Source: Orobanche coerulescens
Lineage: Eukaryota; Streptophyta; Magnoliopsida; Lamiales; Orobanchaceae
Assembly (NCBI GenBank): GCA_033398695.1
Contig: CM065801.1
Span: forward strand, 102,727,170-102,791,169
Length of the DNA stretch: 64,000 nt
Direction of reading: 5' to 3'
This document shows, one piece after another, positions 43,255-54,029 of this stretch. Under the pieces are notes generated by a model. It worked only from the letters and a program-made list of their open reading frames with translations. It did not search any database and was not told the DNA's origin. A program made the position numbers and the translations under genes. Position 1 is the stretch's first letter. Each line of letters begins with the position of its first letter.

Positions 43255-45211
43255 AGGCTTTCAAGTATCTTTCTACAGTATAATACTCATCTACAAAATC
43301 CAATGGTTCAAGGTCCTGTTTTAATATTGAACAAACTCCATGGACACAAGGTATGCCAGTCAACTGCCACAATCTGCAAGAGCACACATGTCTTTCCAAA
43401 TCCACAGTATATTGACCTCCATCAAAGTAAGAAATTTGATAATGCCTATCATTACATTTAATAGGGATGCAATCAGCAACCTTCTCCATATTTCTCTCCA
43501 ATATCTTTGCAATCCTAGGGCACACCCTCTCCTTCCATCTAAGCTTTGCCCTATCTCTATTTTTTTGAAGCCTTTGCATCAGATGCTCCCTAATCCACTC
43601 AAGCATAGTTATAATGGCCCTATCTCTTGCTTGCAATATATTTGAGTTGAAAGATTCACACACATTGTTTAAAAGCATGTCACATTTTGCCTTTTCAGAG
43701 AAAAATGCCTTTGACCATTGATTTCCAGGTTTATCTTTAAACCATTCCCATGCCCCCTCATTTAGGCTCTTCAGTTCTGTCATTCTCAAATTAAACTCTC
43801 CTTGTGTAGTGCTACAAGCTGCCTTCCACATAGCCTGTTTGAAAGCTAGACCCCTAAATCCAGATTTTTGCAGGTTATTGTGCAAATTCCTAACACAGAA
43901 CCTATGGTCTATACCAGGGAACACAAGATCAACAACTTGAATTAAGCCTTTCTGTTTATCTGACATAAATGTAAATTCATCAACCTTAATTTCCAAATCA
44001 GCCTTAAGAACAGTAAGAAACCACTCCCATATCTCCCCATTTTCCTTTTCAACAACTGCATAAGCTACAGGATACAAATTATTGTTCCCATCCACACCCA
44101 CAGCAGTAAGAAGAACCACCCCATATTTAGTCTTCAAATGACACCCATCAATCCCTATAATCTGTCTGCAACCAGCAAGAAACCCTTTTTTGATAGCATC
44201 AAAGCACACATAGAACCTATTAAACATTGTTATCCCATTATCAACAGTAGTCCCTAATATAACAGTAGATCCAGGGTTGGTTTTTCTTAATTCATCTGCA
44301 TACGACCATAACTTAGAATATTGGGCTTCTGGATCACCTTCTATTCTAAGTAAGGCCAAAGACTTGGCCCTCACAGCCTGTTGCCTTGACACTTGACACT
44401 TAGTGTCATGTAACACGTCTCTCATGAAACCATTAACACCTCTCTTAGCATCAGACTGAAACCTCTGTATAAACCTATCACTCAACCAGGTAGATGTTAA
44501 GTTCTTTACTTTTTGAGAGGGTGCACATGTGTGTTTGGGCTAGTATTGCCTAATCTGAAACGCAGACTCATTTTTTCTCTTTAAAGCATGTATTTTCCAC
44601 TTACAACCTGCACCAACACATTTAGCATAAATTCTTCTACGATCATTCTTGGGGAAACAAATGCTTCTTCTTGCTTTAATGGCATGTGATTGTGCATCCT
44701 TTTTAAACTCTTTCTTTCTAGAAAATATCTGACTTATGACAAACTCAGGATTAAATATTGTGGATCGATTGAAAACAGTGTAAGCAGGCTCACCATTTTC
44801 CTCATCAGACAGCCTAAACTCATCAAAGTCATACCCCCTCTCTTCTTCCATAACATCCTTATCATCCTCTTCTTCAATTTCACTCTCACTACTATCCTCA
44901 TCTACAGCCTTCCCACCATTAGTCCCTTCAGATCTACCTTCATCCACCCCTTCAAGACCAGATTCAACCTCAACTACATTTTCATCATACAAGTCATCGT
45001 CATCGTCATCTGTTATCTCATTGCCAATTATAAAGTCAGGGTCATCAAAGTCATTATCTTCATCATCAAACTCTACACAAATCTCAGGTCGTAAATTTTC
45101 AGGTTCAACAAACATACCGTATTGTGGAATGTCCCCATCCGTGGTTACTTCTTCGCGCACAAACACCATTGCCGCACAAGCACCAGGTTCTGCCGTTCCT
45201 TGTTTTAGCAC
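43178..45211 (-). pseudogene. MURA-type MULE transposase with one in-frame TAG
   Basis: The enzyme would cut and move the MULE in the nucleus. The reading frame is continuous over 677 codons except for a TAG at 44540-44542 (codon 224, in a QY-stop-PKHTC context). The N-terminal part is acidic. A Mutator DNA-binding domain spans about codons 150-240 (KKEFKKDAQSHAIKARRSI, CVGAGCKWKIHALK and FQIRQY). The catalytic triad is visible: IIGIDGCHLKT (about codon 355), FTFMSDKQKG (about 418) and NVCESFNSNI (about 519), with the SWIM zinc finger CSCRLWQLTGIPCVH near 617-631. One base change could explain the stop. With C-terminal frameshifts too, the copy is probably inactive. Confidence 0.92.
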
Positions 45212-45266
45212 CAGATGCGAGTGATGGGGGAGTGAGAGATGCGATTATTGCTTGAATTTGGGGGAG

Positions 45267-45632
45267 TTTGCAAAGAACGTGAACTGTGAAACTGGGGGGG
45301 AGTGAGAGTTGTAGATGGAGAAGTTGCGTGAATTATGTTTGAGGAAGTCGTGTTTTACATTCAGGTGGGGTTTTTTTTTTTTAATGATGTGGCGATTAAA
45401 AAATTAAAAAATACACATGGATGCCATGTCATCTACTACACCGGAAAATTCCAGTTTCCGCCGGCACGCGTGTCTCACGTGATCGGAAACGTCACCGTTT
45501 TTTAGTTTCCGATGAATTTGGGATGTAAATTGGACATTTTCAGAAAAATTGGGACTAAAATTGAGCAAAAGTTAAATTTGGGACTGAATCTCTTTTGACA
45601 TATAGTTATGGGACCATTTGTGATTTAAACTC
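45267..45632. repeat. MULE right terminal inverted repeat
   Basis: Pairs with 29890-30250. It begins just upstream of the transposase start and so probably carries its promoter. Confidence 0.92.
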
Positions 45633-45687
45633 TGGCATAATGCAACAATAGGAAGCGTTGCATATGAGCACTTATGGCGTAGTGTGA

Positions 45688-47206
45688 GTTTCCTTTGTTT
45701 CTCCATGTTCTTGATGTCTTTCTTGATTATTGGGATGAAAGTAGGGTTTGTTCAGGCCCTAAGACATGTCATGATAATGTTAAGAATTCATCCATGGCTT
45801 AACCTTGTGTTTGTTGTTGGTTTATAGAGCCTAAATCATCACTAGACAACATAGAACTCAATTCTGCCACCTTTTATAAACATATATGGATTGTACATAT
45901 TTCGTGTAGTTCAGGGGCTGGTGTTCCCATATATTTGTTCTTCAGTATGTTAGGGATGTTACATGAAAATTTGATGCAAATCCAACTTATATTCAAACGT
46001 TTATAAACTAAACAGATTCTGTTATTCAAAGGTTTTGATAAACTCTCTTGAACAATTATGTTGTTGTAGAATAAGTTACATAAATTATTACATATGTTCA
46101 TATTTCAGAATAAGTTTTCTTGTATAAGTAAAGGAAAAGGATATAAATTTTAAACATAGTATATATCGGTATATATGCATAATTATCGCATTACGGTAAC
46201 TAGTTGTGAAGGGATAAGTCATAGATGATCCTAAATTATACTCCAACATTTTGTAGCTTTCATGAAGGTAATGTTAAGTGCAACATGGTTAATTAATTCA
46301 GGGCATTTAGCACATCCGTATAGCTAGAGAAGCTGATCTTTTTTCTTAATACGCAGCTGGACCTGAGGTAAGATGAGGCTTTTCATTGCTGTATCATAAG
46401 GGTCATATATTGATTGATATTTTCATGCGTGGCTGTTATTGAATGATCATGCATAACATGTATATGTGAAAGAATGTTTAAGAAAAGGAAGAATGGTAAT
46501 TGATTGATGGCGGGTAGGCATGGGATGTGGGGGACCGGCGGACCCAACACATGGTGGCAAATATTTACGTTAAGAGACGGCCAAGGAAACCCTCAGTGAA
46601 TGAAAAAGTTTGAATACGGCTAATACCATTAGTTGAAAAACCAGTATGGGAACCCCCATATACAAGTTTTGTTGGCCATTTATATGAACAGGTTCCAAAA
46701 ACCATGGTCATATCACTATCAGTTGAGTACCACGCTTCAAGGGTACCCGATGAGAGGATTTTTCTAGAAAATGGCTATCTCATATAAAGTAATTTGTTGA
46801 TGAATGTGATATGTGATACTTTGCTATTACAGAAGTTTTATCTTACTGAGCCATTAACTTAATAGATTCTTATGATACAGGTGATGCTGCTCATGTTTAA
46901 GGGTTGACTATACTTCTTCAGTACCGCCAGTCGGAGACTTATCTATATGTCATTCCCCAGCTATTTTGCCCTATGCTGGAAGACTATGTTTTGTTTTGAA
47001 TAAGATCGCCCTGCTATGGTTTTGTTTATGTATTAAACTTAAGGTTGTGTAATGTTTTGAGCAAATAATACCAGTTTGCATTATTTTTCTGAATTTGCTT
47101 TTACCAAATTTAAAATTATGGTTTTCAAAGTATAAAAGAGTGATACTCCCCAACTTAGTAGCACAGGCCTCTTGGCGGTTCAGCTGCTAGGTTAGGGGGT
47201 GTTACA
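45688..47206 (+). repeat. Probable G2 5' LTR, second part
   Basis: It resumes the sequence broken by CACTA1 at 25956 and ends in gttagggggtgttaca, the same gggggtgttaca end seen in the chromovirus LTRs at 50402 and 59690. A primer-like site, tagtatcggagcc, follows at 47211-47223, and gag follows that. No gene is seen inside. Confidence 0.6.
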
Positions 47207-47405
47207 GTTGTAGTATCGGAGCCATGTTTAAATCTTTCCTGCAGACAGAAGATGGCATATGGACATTCTCGACTTAGGAATATAGTCAAATTTTATCTGT
47301 TGAGTATTATGTTTAATAAATTGCAATTTATTAGTTGTCACTATCATTATTGTGTGTTCATTATTGGCTTATGAACGGGTGATATTGGGCAGTACAGAGG
47401 ATGTT

Positions 47406-48410
47406 ATGGCACCCAAAAGGAAGACAAGGGATGATCCGAATCCAAAGCACAACCTTCTTGAGAATTTGGCTGAGCTGATGCAACAACAGACAAAGATGTA
47501 TGGTGAACAGATGCAACAATGGCTGAATATGCAACAAAGAAACCAGGAACAAAACTGACAACCTCCACCAAGAAATAATAATGGACCAGCAGTGTATGAG
47601 AAATTAGGAAAATGGAACCTCTTGATTTTATGGTTGCAGAGAAATGGGTAAAATCACTTGATGTTATCTTTAATTACATGCACATCGAATATGCTGGGAA
47701 GATACTTTGTGCGGTCTTTCAACTCTAAAAAGACGCAAGAACTTGGTGGGAAGGAGCCAAACTCGCAGATACTTTGTGCGGTCTTTCAACTCTAAAAAGA
47801 CGCAAGAACATGGAAGATCTGACGTGGGAGAGATTTAAAGTAATATTTTTTGATAAATACTTCATCAGGGATACACGATCTCTCAAGGTCAAAGAGTTTT
47901 TGGAGTTGAAGCAAGGGGATATGTCTGTTTGTGAATATATCAGGAAATTTGAAGAAGGCTGCAGGTACGTTCCCTATATTTCTAGGGATAATGCTGAGAA
48001 GATGGATCATTTCCCCAAGAGGCCTCCGACCTGAAATTAGAAGAGATGTGAGAATATCTACCTTAACTGAGTTCATAGGAATAGTTGACAAAGCGCTGCT
48101 CGCAGAAGCCGACGAAAAGGAGATACAAAGGTCTTATCAGCAGAAGAGGCAAGCAATTACTTCAAAAAATTCAGCACATTGGAAGAAACCGGAGCAAAAA
48201 CCAGGCAAAGCCAATCAGAAGCATCCTACAGCGTGACATGCTGCAAATACAACTGAGAAGCCTAAGTGTACTAAATGTAGGAAAAATCACTTTGGAGCAT
48301 GTTTTCTTGGGTCCAATAATTGTTTTAGATGCAAGAAGCCCCGACATATGGTGAGAGATTGCCCAAACCCAGAGAATAAAGTTCAAGGAAGGTGTTTGCA
48401 ATGACACGGG
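47406..48410 (+). pseudogene. G2 gag pseudogene with zinc knuckle
   Basis: The start is the methionine at 47406 ([10 protein letters not shown]). The capsid region includes [15 protein letters not shown], then [20 protein letters not shown] and [20 protein letters not shown], typical of chromovirus Gag. The knuckle CFRCKKPRHMVRDC is at 48321-48362. A 67-bp tandem duplication (47701-47767 and 47768-47834) and several stops break the frame. The element stands in the plus orientation. Confidence 0.82.
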
Positions 48411-48440
48411 AACAAGCTGATGCAGATGTTTCTGTAGTCT

Positions 48441-50402
48441 TGTAATAACCGTGTATTTTGCGTGTCGTTTTGGATTTATCTTGCTGTATTGTGACTAGTT
48501 GAATTTGAGGGACATGAGGACTATTATTGATGCATTCATGGTTGATAATCACGGAATTTAGTGATTTTCGGATTTTGTTCGTTTTGGCCGATTTTCATGA
48601 ATTTTGTGCTGGAAGCAATAGTAGCGCGCGCTAGACTGTATTTCTAGCGCACGCTATCAGCGGGTAAGTAGCGCACGCTACCCTTGTGAGTAGCGTACGC
48701 TAGGCTTACTGGGCAGTGAGGCCTGGAGAGTTTCTGGACTCTGGAGTGGGGCGTTAGTGCACGCTATGGTCAGACTAGCGTACGCTATTTCATCGCTCTA
48801 GCGCACGCTATTATTAGCTTAGCACGCGCTGAGTCGGCAGGGCAGTAAGGACAGATTGTTCTGGACTGCGGGCGATAGTAGGTAGCGCACGCTATGTTCC
48901 GGGCTTAGCGCGCGCTAGTCATGCTCGATAACACGTGCTGATATTTCTGGGTAGCGCGCGCTACTGAAGTCGTACAGTAAGTTCTGTACTGCCTGTCTAG
49001 CCCGTTAGCGCACGCTAACTTTTAGCCTTAGCGCGCGCTAGTTTCTCCCCAGTATATATATACGCTGGGCATGTTCTAATCGTCATTTTCATTCCCTTCT
49101 TCTCCTTCTCCGGCGGCTGAGCAGTCTTGGGCGTAGAAAGTGCAGATTTTGGTCGGATTTCTTCATCCAACAATAACTTTGAGTTCCCAACACCAAATTG
49201 TCAACATCTCATCAACTTTCACCGTCCAAATCAAGGTAAAATCCGCTGGAACCCTAGTTCTTCATATTTTGGGAGTTTTGTTGAGATCTTCGATTTTAAT
49301 CTAGTTTATCTCAGATTTGTGCTAGATTATGATGTTGTAATCATAATCCTTCGTTTTTCCCCAAGATTCACGGATTAAATCCTTAATTATCCTCCGTAGT
49401 TTGGATTCAAACTATGTTGTCTTCGTAGTGTTTGAATAAAGGCCCCTAAGGGCAAAACTTAGGCTGAATCATTCCATATTTATAGTATGGTATTTGATTC
49501 GGTATTTTGTTGAACTAGGATCGAATCGTTGAAAGGGTTTGGACCGTTAACATTCCCGTTCATTATCCTCGTGTCGTTTCCAACCAAGGCAAGTACCTTG
49601 ATTTCGTTTATTGTACTTCGTTTGAATATGTACAAATATGATTTTCGTGAAACTGTGATTTGTGCCATATGTTTATTGAGTGTGTGAGAGCTGAGTAAAA
49701 CCAGCGAGGGTCCTCTGGGATCCGTTAGACTTCGAGTATCTGCAGATCACTCGGTTGGGTTGTACACCGGGGAGGGCCTGACGAGGACTCTCTGGGGTGT
49801 GTATCCTGTGTGGGTACAGGGCCAGTACAACTCGGGAGGCTATCTTGTATTGATGATTATGGTATTGTATTCCGGAATATTTGGATTGGCACTGTGATTT
49901 ATATTGTTTATTCATTTGTAGTACATATTCTAGAATCGTTGTACTTGCACCGGCTTCTTGCTGACCCCCTTCTGGGGTGGATATACTTTTGTGTATTCAG
50001 GTACAGGTCCAGTGGGAGAACTAGCACAGGGCGGACACGAGCTTGGTGGGCAGCAGTGATATCGTGTGCTAAATTGAGTTGGTGGTTGTTTGGTCATGGT
50101 TAAAGTCATGTTTTGGTTTTGAACTCGCCGGGTACTGTCTGTTTTGTATGTCGTCTCAGATTTGATGGTTAATGGTGTTGTTGTACTACCGTTGAAATGG
50201 TTGTGTTTTATGATCCTACGGGATGATTTGTTATTTGGTATTGTGGTGTACAACTTAACGAGTTGAATTTGGTGTCTTTTAAATGGATGAATGTCCTAGT
50301 TTTGTTATCGTTTAATATATTTTGTGTTGGTCTTAGTCTGGTAGATTCTCTAAAAAGAATCTATGGCGCTGTAATATCCCTGTAACTCATGGGGGTGTTA
50401 CA
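48441..50402 (+). repeat. Chromovirus solo LTR with palindrome array
   Basis: TGTAATAACC...GGGGGTGTTACA, 1962 bp, with perfect 5-bp duplications agtct at 48436-48440 and 50403-50407 inside the G2 gag/protease boundary. U3 has the densest palindrome array of the window (48620-49045), followed by a TATA box, tatatatata, at 49053-49062. The leader holds two small hairpins (see 49705-49790). There is no internal sequence. Confidence 0.93.
48620..49045. repeat. Palindrome array tagcgcacgcta in the solo LTR
   Basis: About fourteen copies of tagcgyrcgcta (tagcgcgcgcta, tagcgcacgcta, tagcgtacgcta) at irregular 20-45 bp spacing. It ends about 20 bp before the TATA box. The flanking bases differ between copies, while the 10-12 bp core is kept. 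Confidence 0.9.
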
Positions 50403-50589
50403 AGTCTCAGGTACCATTATGATCTCATGAATTCCTGCACTTACATTGATAGACCCAGGATCCATACATTCATTTGCATCATATGAATTTATGAGAAAAT
50501 CGGGCACTAAACCATAACTACTGAACGTTGGTTATAATGTGGCTGCTCTGTTTGGAGAAAATATGGATTCTGACCAAATGTTAAGGGCT
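50403..50589 (+). pseudogene. G2 protease fragment
   Basis: The sequence resumes after the solo LTR with VSGTIMIS, stop, IPALTLIDPGSIHSFASYEF, which is the active-site region of a chromovirus protease with DPG in place of the usual DTG. It ends at the copia LTR at 50590. It would be inactive. Confidence 0.75.
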
Positions 50590-51883
50590 TGTACTATAAT
50601 ATCCTGAAATTCTACTTTGATTGTTTAATGTTACTTTATCCGAATTATATTGTATAGTGTGGAATATGTACAGTATGGATAAAATTATCTCCAATATATT
50701 TATACTTAATTAATTTATTTATTTAATTAATTATATCAAATACAAATATATTTCTCTAAGAAATATTATTTATGAATTAAATTAATTACCCAGTAACTTA
50801 ATTTCAATTCATAAGACCGCTATTTTGATTTATCCAATAAATCATAATTAAATATCCAATATCTAATATTAATAGAGAGATGATAAATTCTTATTTATCC
50901 ATCAACGATCCTAATGTGCGACTCTGTAGGTCCGTCGTAGTCGGCATTGGGAGGAACCAATGAGTGCGTGCAGCACTTAGTCAGCCTAGCGGGCCGCACT
51001 GTAAACCCCGACTGAGAACGAATGAAGGGATCATTCCAGATCCAATATGTCATTAATACCATATACGTATAGACCCCTCATCAGATGTCCCGGTCAAGTC
51101 TCCGGGTAATGGTAAAGTCAAACCCTAAAGTTGACTAGACACTATACATGTGTTAATGCAAATCAAGACCGACTGATTACTAGTGTATCTAATATGACTA
51201 GATCAGAATGCTTTAGCCAAAGACTTATGATCTTATTTGCCATTAACCGTATAGGACATTTGCTTGTTCACTAACAGGAGATAGAATCCTTTCTTGGCGT
51301 ACAGTAAAAACTGCTACCTGCACGTATAGTCCGCACTTCGAGGTTGACTCAGCATTTAAGCAAATGAGTCTAACTACTCTAATGACAAACCAAATGTCAC
51401 AAGCACATCTCCTACTGAACCCTCAAGTCAAAGGTCCACGTATACTATCACAACCTTTCGATTCGTCATCGACTCTCCAAGAGTGAATACCGTGTGACTG
51501 AATCAAGTATGAGTCGTGTTCGAGTATACTGGTCCCACCAATATACTTATAACTATGCTATCAATACATGCACACGTCCTAGCATCCGTTATACGATTAT
51601 TACTTAAAACTTAATGCCCAATGAAGTTTATCAACTTGCGAATGGTTTACGTAAATAAACTTTAAACACTTCCAGTGCATTTTCTATTATCTGATAACGA
51701 GAATGGAATGTTCGCTTTTATTTACATATACTTCACTTCAATGTTTACCAAATCAAGAATGCATTTGAAATACAATAAATAGTGAATGAATTATATTGCC
51801 TTTTATTGATAATTCCATAATTACAAGTACACTGCCACTTCTCCCTCATCCCCTAAGTGGCATTCGAGGGCATATTCCTAACA
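50590..51883 (-). repeat. Ty1/copia 3' LTR, minus strand
   Basis: On the minus strand the polypurine tract caagtgggagatt (51884-51896) is followed by tgttaggaatatgccctcg, a very common copia LTR start. The left end, tgtactataatatcctg, is placed by its TG. The LTR is about 1.29 kb with AT-rich U3. The other LTR and most of the interior are not in the window. No gene is seen. Confidence 0.75.
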
Positions 51884-52140
51884 ATCTCCCACTTGCACTC
51901 AATGCCAAACATCATGGTACCCAATACTGATGTTCTTCAGATGTCTTTCCAAGACAGCCCGAGATAACGGCTTAGTCAGCCTGAGATAACAGCTTACTTC
52001 ATCCTCTGTTTTTGCCAACAACTTGCTTGTATGGTTCAAATCTTTTTGCAAACATCCCCATGTAAGATTCACATACGATCTGAAAACATTTCTTGACAGA
52101 TAAAAATTGCCACAAAACTGGTAAAAGTGGCATATTAAGT
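51884..52140 (-). other. Copia interior next to the polypurine tract
   Basis: Noncoding sequence with the word gcctgagataacagctta/gcccgagataacggctta duplicated (51959-51995). No RNase H motif is visible, so the coding part is missing or displaced. The right limit, where the CACTA2 sequence starts, is uncertain. Confidence 0.45.
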
Positions 52141-52164
52141 ATGATGTAAAACACGTGCCTCATT

Positions 52165-52435
52165 CAGTCTTTTACGGCGCACTAAATATGGCTTACAAAG
52201 AGATGCGTCATTAAGACTTTTCAGTAGCTCATACAAATGTATCGTGAAAGGGTACACAATGGCTCACATGTGTGTGCCACGGAAGGGCTTCAACATAGGC
52301 TTTAGCGACGCATAAAGGATGAACTTCGAATTCTGATCCTAAGAACTAAAATACAACGTGATTTTAAAGGTTTCTAAGACATGTCGCTGATAATTTTTAT
52401 GCGTGCCGTCAAAACCCTTTTACGGCACACACTGT
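52165..52435. repeat. CACTA2 subterminal repeats
   Basis: Words of the form ttttacggcRcac, gcgtcattaag and tttatgcgtgccgtc recur in both orientations. Such clusters bind the TNPA protein in characterised CACTA elements. The assignment here is by likeness only. Confidence 0.55.
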
Positions 52436-52596
52436 TTGCGTTAAAGACTGAAATTCATTTTTGTTTTCGTTTTCTTCAATGAAGCAACTCTCACATCATA
52501 ACAAATGCAATTATCTATAAAGTTAGAATTAATAAACCAGCTAATAGAGCTAATTAACACCAAATTCTCCACAACTTACTTGATTCTGATTTTCCA

Positions 52597-53331
52597 CTAA
52601 TCTACAGGAATTTCCACTTCCATCTTCAAACCGGAAGTGCCAAGAATCTGAAAAGTAGGATAAGGGAAAGCTTTGTTATCTTACAAGCTATAAGAAAACC
52701 TAAAACTGTACATATTTTCACTAAGATTTAACATGGTAATTAAATGGCTATCGAGTATGGAAAGAATGATGCTTCGTATTGCAAGAAGTGGATGTAACTA
52801 GTTTAAATAGGCAGAAACTGCAACTAACTTTGAGGAAGTCGGCATGAACCAACAGAGAATCCTTTGTATAGCCTGCTTCTTCAAGAACTTGAAGAATAAC
52901 TTTCTACTTGGAAAAAAGACAGCACCACTTACATGATACACAGGTGTGTTTTGGAAGAAGTTGAAAGTGAAAAACATTGAAAAAAAATTAAAAGCAAAAA
53001 AAAAAAAAATGCAAAAGAATGAGGAGCGCCACGAAAACCAACCTCTCTCTGCTGTTGGGATCTAAACTGACCGGTCAAGTCCCGTAATATGTCCAGCATT
53101 TCGTTGAAAGTAACCTTCTCATTACCATCAGAGTCGTAATCCTTAAAAATAACTGGGTAAAAAAAAACTGAAATTATATGCAGCATCAGCCAAATCAGGA
53201 AACAGAACATGTGGACAGCAAATTAAAAAAAGAGCAAAGAACAGAACGCTTCATCTTTTGTAAATCTTACATTCAACTTTCTGCTGCAAGCTTGCTCGAG
53301 AGCTGAAAGCAGATAGAAATGCTACAAACTC
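52597..53331 (-). pseudogene. Captured C-terminal exons of a calcineurin-B-like EF-hand gene
   Basis: Four exons with proper GT/AG borders and preserved phase: 53331-53271 (EFVAFLSAFSSRASLQQKVE), 53152-53043 (YDSDGNEKVTFNEMLDILRD, an EF-hand loop, then LTGQFRSQQQRE), 52903-52829 (KVILQVLEEAGYTKDSLL) and 52647-52597 (ILGTSGLKMEVEIPVD, stop). From memory the family is the plant calcium-binding protein of the At3g18430 type. The N-terminal exons are absent and no promoter is seen. Because it lies between CACTA repeats and a kinesin fragment, I treat it as a captured fragment. A truncated resident gene is the alternative. No stop breaks the exons, so capture may be recent. Confidence 0.72.
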
Positions 53332-53339
53332 CTAGAAAT

Positions 53340-53850
53340 TACATCTGTAAGGAACATGTCCAAGGTGCTCGACAAGAAAACTGATCACTCGTCCTAATGT
53401 TAGCAAACTTTTATTTATTTCTCCAGCTTCTCTTGCCCTCCCCTAGAAAAATTACAAAAATATAAAAGGTGAGAGACGACAATGGTGGAAGACGCAAGCA
53501 GGACAGAAAAATCATTACTAGAAAGGATCAGTAGATTGAACATAATTTCGATCTCAAATAGAAAGAACAGACCATTACCCCGTAATAACTATAACAGAAT
53601 CATTATAGGTTCAAATTTACCTCCCTTGCACCTGAACGAGAAATGTTCTCTGAAACAGCCAAATCAACCAAATTCAACTTGCCACATTTTATTAATTACT
53701 CACCTTCAGGAGTTGCTTCTTTTATATGTATGTTTATGGAAAAGAGAGAATGTGATCGACTGAGAACCAAAATGAATCAAATTTGGGATCATTATCCGAA
53801 AAACAAAAGAAATACATAACATATATCAAGCAGGAATATATAAAGAATCT
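53340..53850. other. Spacer between captured exon blocks
   Basis: AT-rich sequence, probably intron of the EF-hand gene up to about 53470 and then unassigned. I see no coding signal, and the open stretch at 53482-53763 on the plus strand has no recognisable feature. Confidence 0.4.
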
Positions 53851-54006
53851 TGATTGTTTGTTAAGTAGGGTTTCTGCAGTTCGACGTTTAGCAGATCCCG
53901 TTTCAAGTAAAGTAAAAGTCTCACTGGCACTCGTCACAATTTCCTCTTCCAGTCCCCTGACAAGGACACCGCCCCTCCCATCTTCCATAAGTAGCAATTG
54001 CTTTTT
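53850..54006 (-). pseudogene. Captured kinesin-5 motor exon
   Basis: One exon of about 155 bp after an acceptor (ccctacag/aaaaag): KKQLLLMEDGRGGVLVRGLE, then EEIVTSASETFTLLETGSA and KRRTAETLLNKQS. It matches the part of the BimC/KIN-5 motor domain that leads into switch I (normally NKQSSRSH). The copy stops just before SSRSH with no donor site, so it is truncated. KIN-5 motors slide spindle microtubules; this fragment cannot. Confidence 0.8.
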
Positions 54007-54029
54007 CTGTAGGGTGAATAGCTCAGTTT

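Larger units (their letters stand above)
29890..45632. mobile_element. Mutator-like element (MULE) with long inverted repeats
   Basis: Inverted repeats of about 360 bp (29890-30250 and 45267-45632) begin gagtttaaatcac. The 10-bp duplication tggcataatg flanks them at 29880-29889 and 45633-45642. The right side carries a MURA transposase on the minus strand and the left side a GRF zinc-finger gene on the plus strand, facing each other. An Athila element (30531-39730) is inserted in the GRF gene. Without it the MULE is about 6.5 kb. It lies inside CACTA1. Confidence 0.93.
25957..45684. mobile_element. CACTA1: En/Spm-type element with captured host exons
   Basis: The ends are a perfect 30-bp inverted repeat starting cactacgccataag (25957-25986 and 45655-45684), flanked by the 3-bp duplication tga (25954-25956 and 45685-45687), as CACTA elements make. 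Subterminal copies of gtgttgca/tattgcaata lie at 25990-26130 and 29430-29880. No TNP2 or TNPA transposase is seen, so it is non-autonomous. Nearly all of its right side is a MULE inserted 22 bp inside the right inverted repeat. Without the MULE and its inserts it is about 4 kb. Confidence 0.92.

Noticed and set aside
44690..45094. 134-codon plus-strand frame opposite the transposase N-terminus
   Set aside because: A shadow of the acidic N-terminal region of the MURA frame.
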